A stretch of DNA of 64,000 nucleotides from positions 4,092,001 through 4,156,000 of the forward strand of contig NZ_CP054839.1 in NCBI RefSeq assembly GCF_018141105.1. The letters run 5' to 3'. The notes under the pieces were generated by a model. It was not told where the DNA came from. It saw only the letters and a list, made by a program, of their open reading frames with translations, and ran no database searches. Source of the stretch: Saccharopolyspora erythraea. GTDB lineage: Bacteria; Actinomycetota; Actinomycetes; Mycobacteriales; Pseudonocardiaceae. Made by a program: the position numbers and the translations under genes. Below are positions 63,030 through 64,000 of the stretch, piece after piece. The first letter of the stretch is position 1; each line of letters opens with the position of its first letter.

Positions 63030-63063
63030 AGCAGTGAGCACCACCGGAAACCAGGGAGAAGCT

Positions 63064-64000
63064 GTGACAGCGACAGAGAACGCAGTGAGCTGGAAGAACC
63101 GCCCGACCACCGCCGAGGGCTGGGTGCGGCGGGCCGACGAGGTGGCCGCCGTGCTGGCGGCCGACGCGGTGCATCGCGACCGCGCGAACCGAACCCCTTA
63201 CGCGGAGGTCCGGCTGCTCAAGGACTCCGGGCTGGTGACGCTGCTCGGTCCGGTCGAGCACGGCGGCGGCGGGCAGTCGTGGTCGACGGCCTACCGGGTC
63301 ACCCGGGCGGTGGCCGCCGGGGACGGTTCGATCGGGCAGCTGCTCGGCTACCACTACCTGTGGGCCTGGGCGGTGCGCCTGGTGGGCACGCCGGAGCAGA
63401 TCGCGGCCGTGGAGGAGCTCTACACCACCAACGACCACTTCTTCGGCGGTGCGGTCAACCCCCGCGACCACGACCTGGTCATCACCGACGAGGGCGACGA
63501 TCTGGTCTACAACGGACGCAAGTCGTTCTCCACCGGCAGCAAGGTCTCCGACCTGACCGTGCTGGAAGGGGTGATCGAGGGCACCGACAAGCACGTCTTC
63601 GCCATCGTGCCCTCCCAGCAGGACGGCATCGTGTTCAACGACGACTGGGACAACCTCGGCCAGCGCCTGACCGAGTCGGGCAGCGTGGAGATCCGGGGCG
63701 TGCGCGTCCCGTGGGAGTCGGCGGCGGGCTACGTGGACAAGCAGTTCCAGCCGCTGACCTACAACACGTTGAACCTGCCGACGATCCAGCTCGTCTTCGC
63801 CAACTTCTACCTCGGCATCGCGCAGGGGGCACTGCGCTACGCGACCTCCTACACCACCGAGAAGACCCGCCCGTGGCCCTACGGCGGCGACAACAAGCAG
63901 CACGCGTCGGAGGAGTTCCACATCCTCGACACCTACGGCGACCTGCAGGCCAAGCTGTGGGCGGCCGAGTCGCTTGTCGACAGGGCGGGTGCGGCGATCG
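63064..64000 (+). CDS. SfnC/DszC-like flavin monooxygenase, acyl-CoA dehydrogenase fold (3' end outside window)
   Basis: The first 312 residues are visible, with no stop before the window ends. The frame from GTG 63064 (GGGAGAAG upstream) reads SWKNRPTTAEGWVRRADEV, LLKDSGLVTLLGPVEHGG, GDGSIGQLLGYHYLWAW, NGRKSFSTGSKVSDL and GVRVPWESAAGYVDKQFQPL. This is the acyl-CoA dehydrogenase fold in its flavin-monooxygenase branch, which includes DszC (dibenzothiophene) and SfnC. With sfnG it likely oxidises an organosulfur compound for sulfur supply. Exact substrate is not decided. Confidence 0.82.
   Translation, partial: MTATENAVSWKNRPTTAEGWVRRADEVAAVLAADAVHRDRANRTPYAEVRLLKDSGLVTLLGPVEHGGGGQSWSTAYRVTRAVAAGDGSIGQLLGYHYLWAWAVRLVGTPEQIAAVEELYTTNDHFFGGAVNPRDHDLVITDEGDDLVYNGRKSFSTGSKVSDLTVLEGVIEGTDKHVFAIVPSQQDGIVFNDDWDNLGQRLTESGSVEIRGVRVPWESAAGYVDKQFQPLTYNTLNLPTIQLVFANFYLGIAQGALRYATSYTTEKTRPWPYGGDNKQHASEEFHILDTYGDLQAKLWAAESLVDRAGAAI

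Overview
The window is high-GC actinobacterial chromosome. The order Pseudonocardiales, and a Saccharopolyspora-like organism in particular, is an inference from codon use, leaderless TAGCCT-type promoters, a mycothiol-dependent DinB-type gene, an F420/PPOX-type enzyme, an IdeR-type iron box and a DUF397-like small protein. No tRNA, rRNA or CRISPR array was seen. The first gene (HelD-like) and the last gene (SfnC/DszC-like) are cut by the window edges.

Layout. 0-3 kb: end of a HelD-type helicase and a convergent sugar-type MFS transporter. 3.0-4.5 kb: an IS110-family insertion sequence between that transporter and an L-rhamnose operon. 4.5-12.6 kb: rhaI, an aldolase/dehydrogenase fusion and rhaB behind a promoter with LacI-type operators, then a galactonate dehydratase gene broken by two single-base deletions, a small membrane protein framed by a 19-bp direct repeat, and a secreted GH1 glycosidase. 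12.6-17.3 kb: DNA-damage genes (sigma factor, ogt, 2OG-Fe(II) oxygenase, photolyase) and an SRPBCC-epimerase fusion. 17.5-25.1 kb: a diguanylate cyclase with TPR-like N-terminus, a membrane Ser/Thr kinase, a short-form NAD-glutamate dehydrogenase and a broken DinB-type gene.

25.2-29.6 kb is a decayed integrative element. It is bounded by a 24-bp direct repeat (one mismatch) with inverted arm-like sites inside. It carries a GntR/UTRA regulator with a perfect palindromic operator, small cargo genes, a 5'-truncated tyrosine integrase, and what looks like a wrecked interbacterial toxin-immunity pair: the N-terminal part of a SCP1.201/DddA-type deaminase gene joined to the tail of an Imm1-type immunity gene.

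29.6-34.0 kb is a compact operon of an organic-acid MFS transporter, a TctD/TctE-like two-component system and an orphan TAXI binding lipoprotein without a TRAP permease, probably a sensing-plus-uptake unit. 34.2-42.2 kb: GNAT, zinc alcohol dehydrogenase, a MarR-controlled MBL-fold/FAD-monooxygenase pair, a frameshifted IclR regulator beside a DUF1177 gene, and a PIG-L deacetylase. 42.3-44.3 kb: divergent siderophore-interacting protein and siderophore-binding lipoprotein sharing an iron box. 44.4-49.7 kb: DUF4331 protein and an Lrp regulator divergent from a fused indolepyruvate ferredoxin oxidoreductase. 49.7-50.5 kb: methyltransferase. 50.9-58.7 kb: narGHJI respiratory nitrate reductase plus a frameshifted TDT-family transporter. 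58.8-64 kb: PPOX protein, alpha/beta hydrolase, MFS transporter and the start of a dimethyl sulfone/organosulfur operon (sfnG, SfnC-like).

A recurring feature is otherwise intact genes broken by one-base indels, often in short homopolymers (dgoD twice, iclR, TDT transporter). These are either young pseudogenes or base-calling errors.
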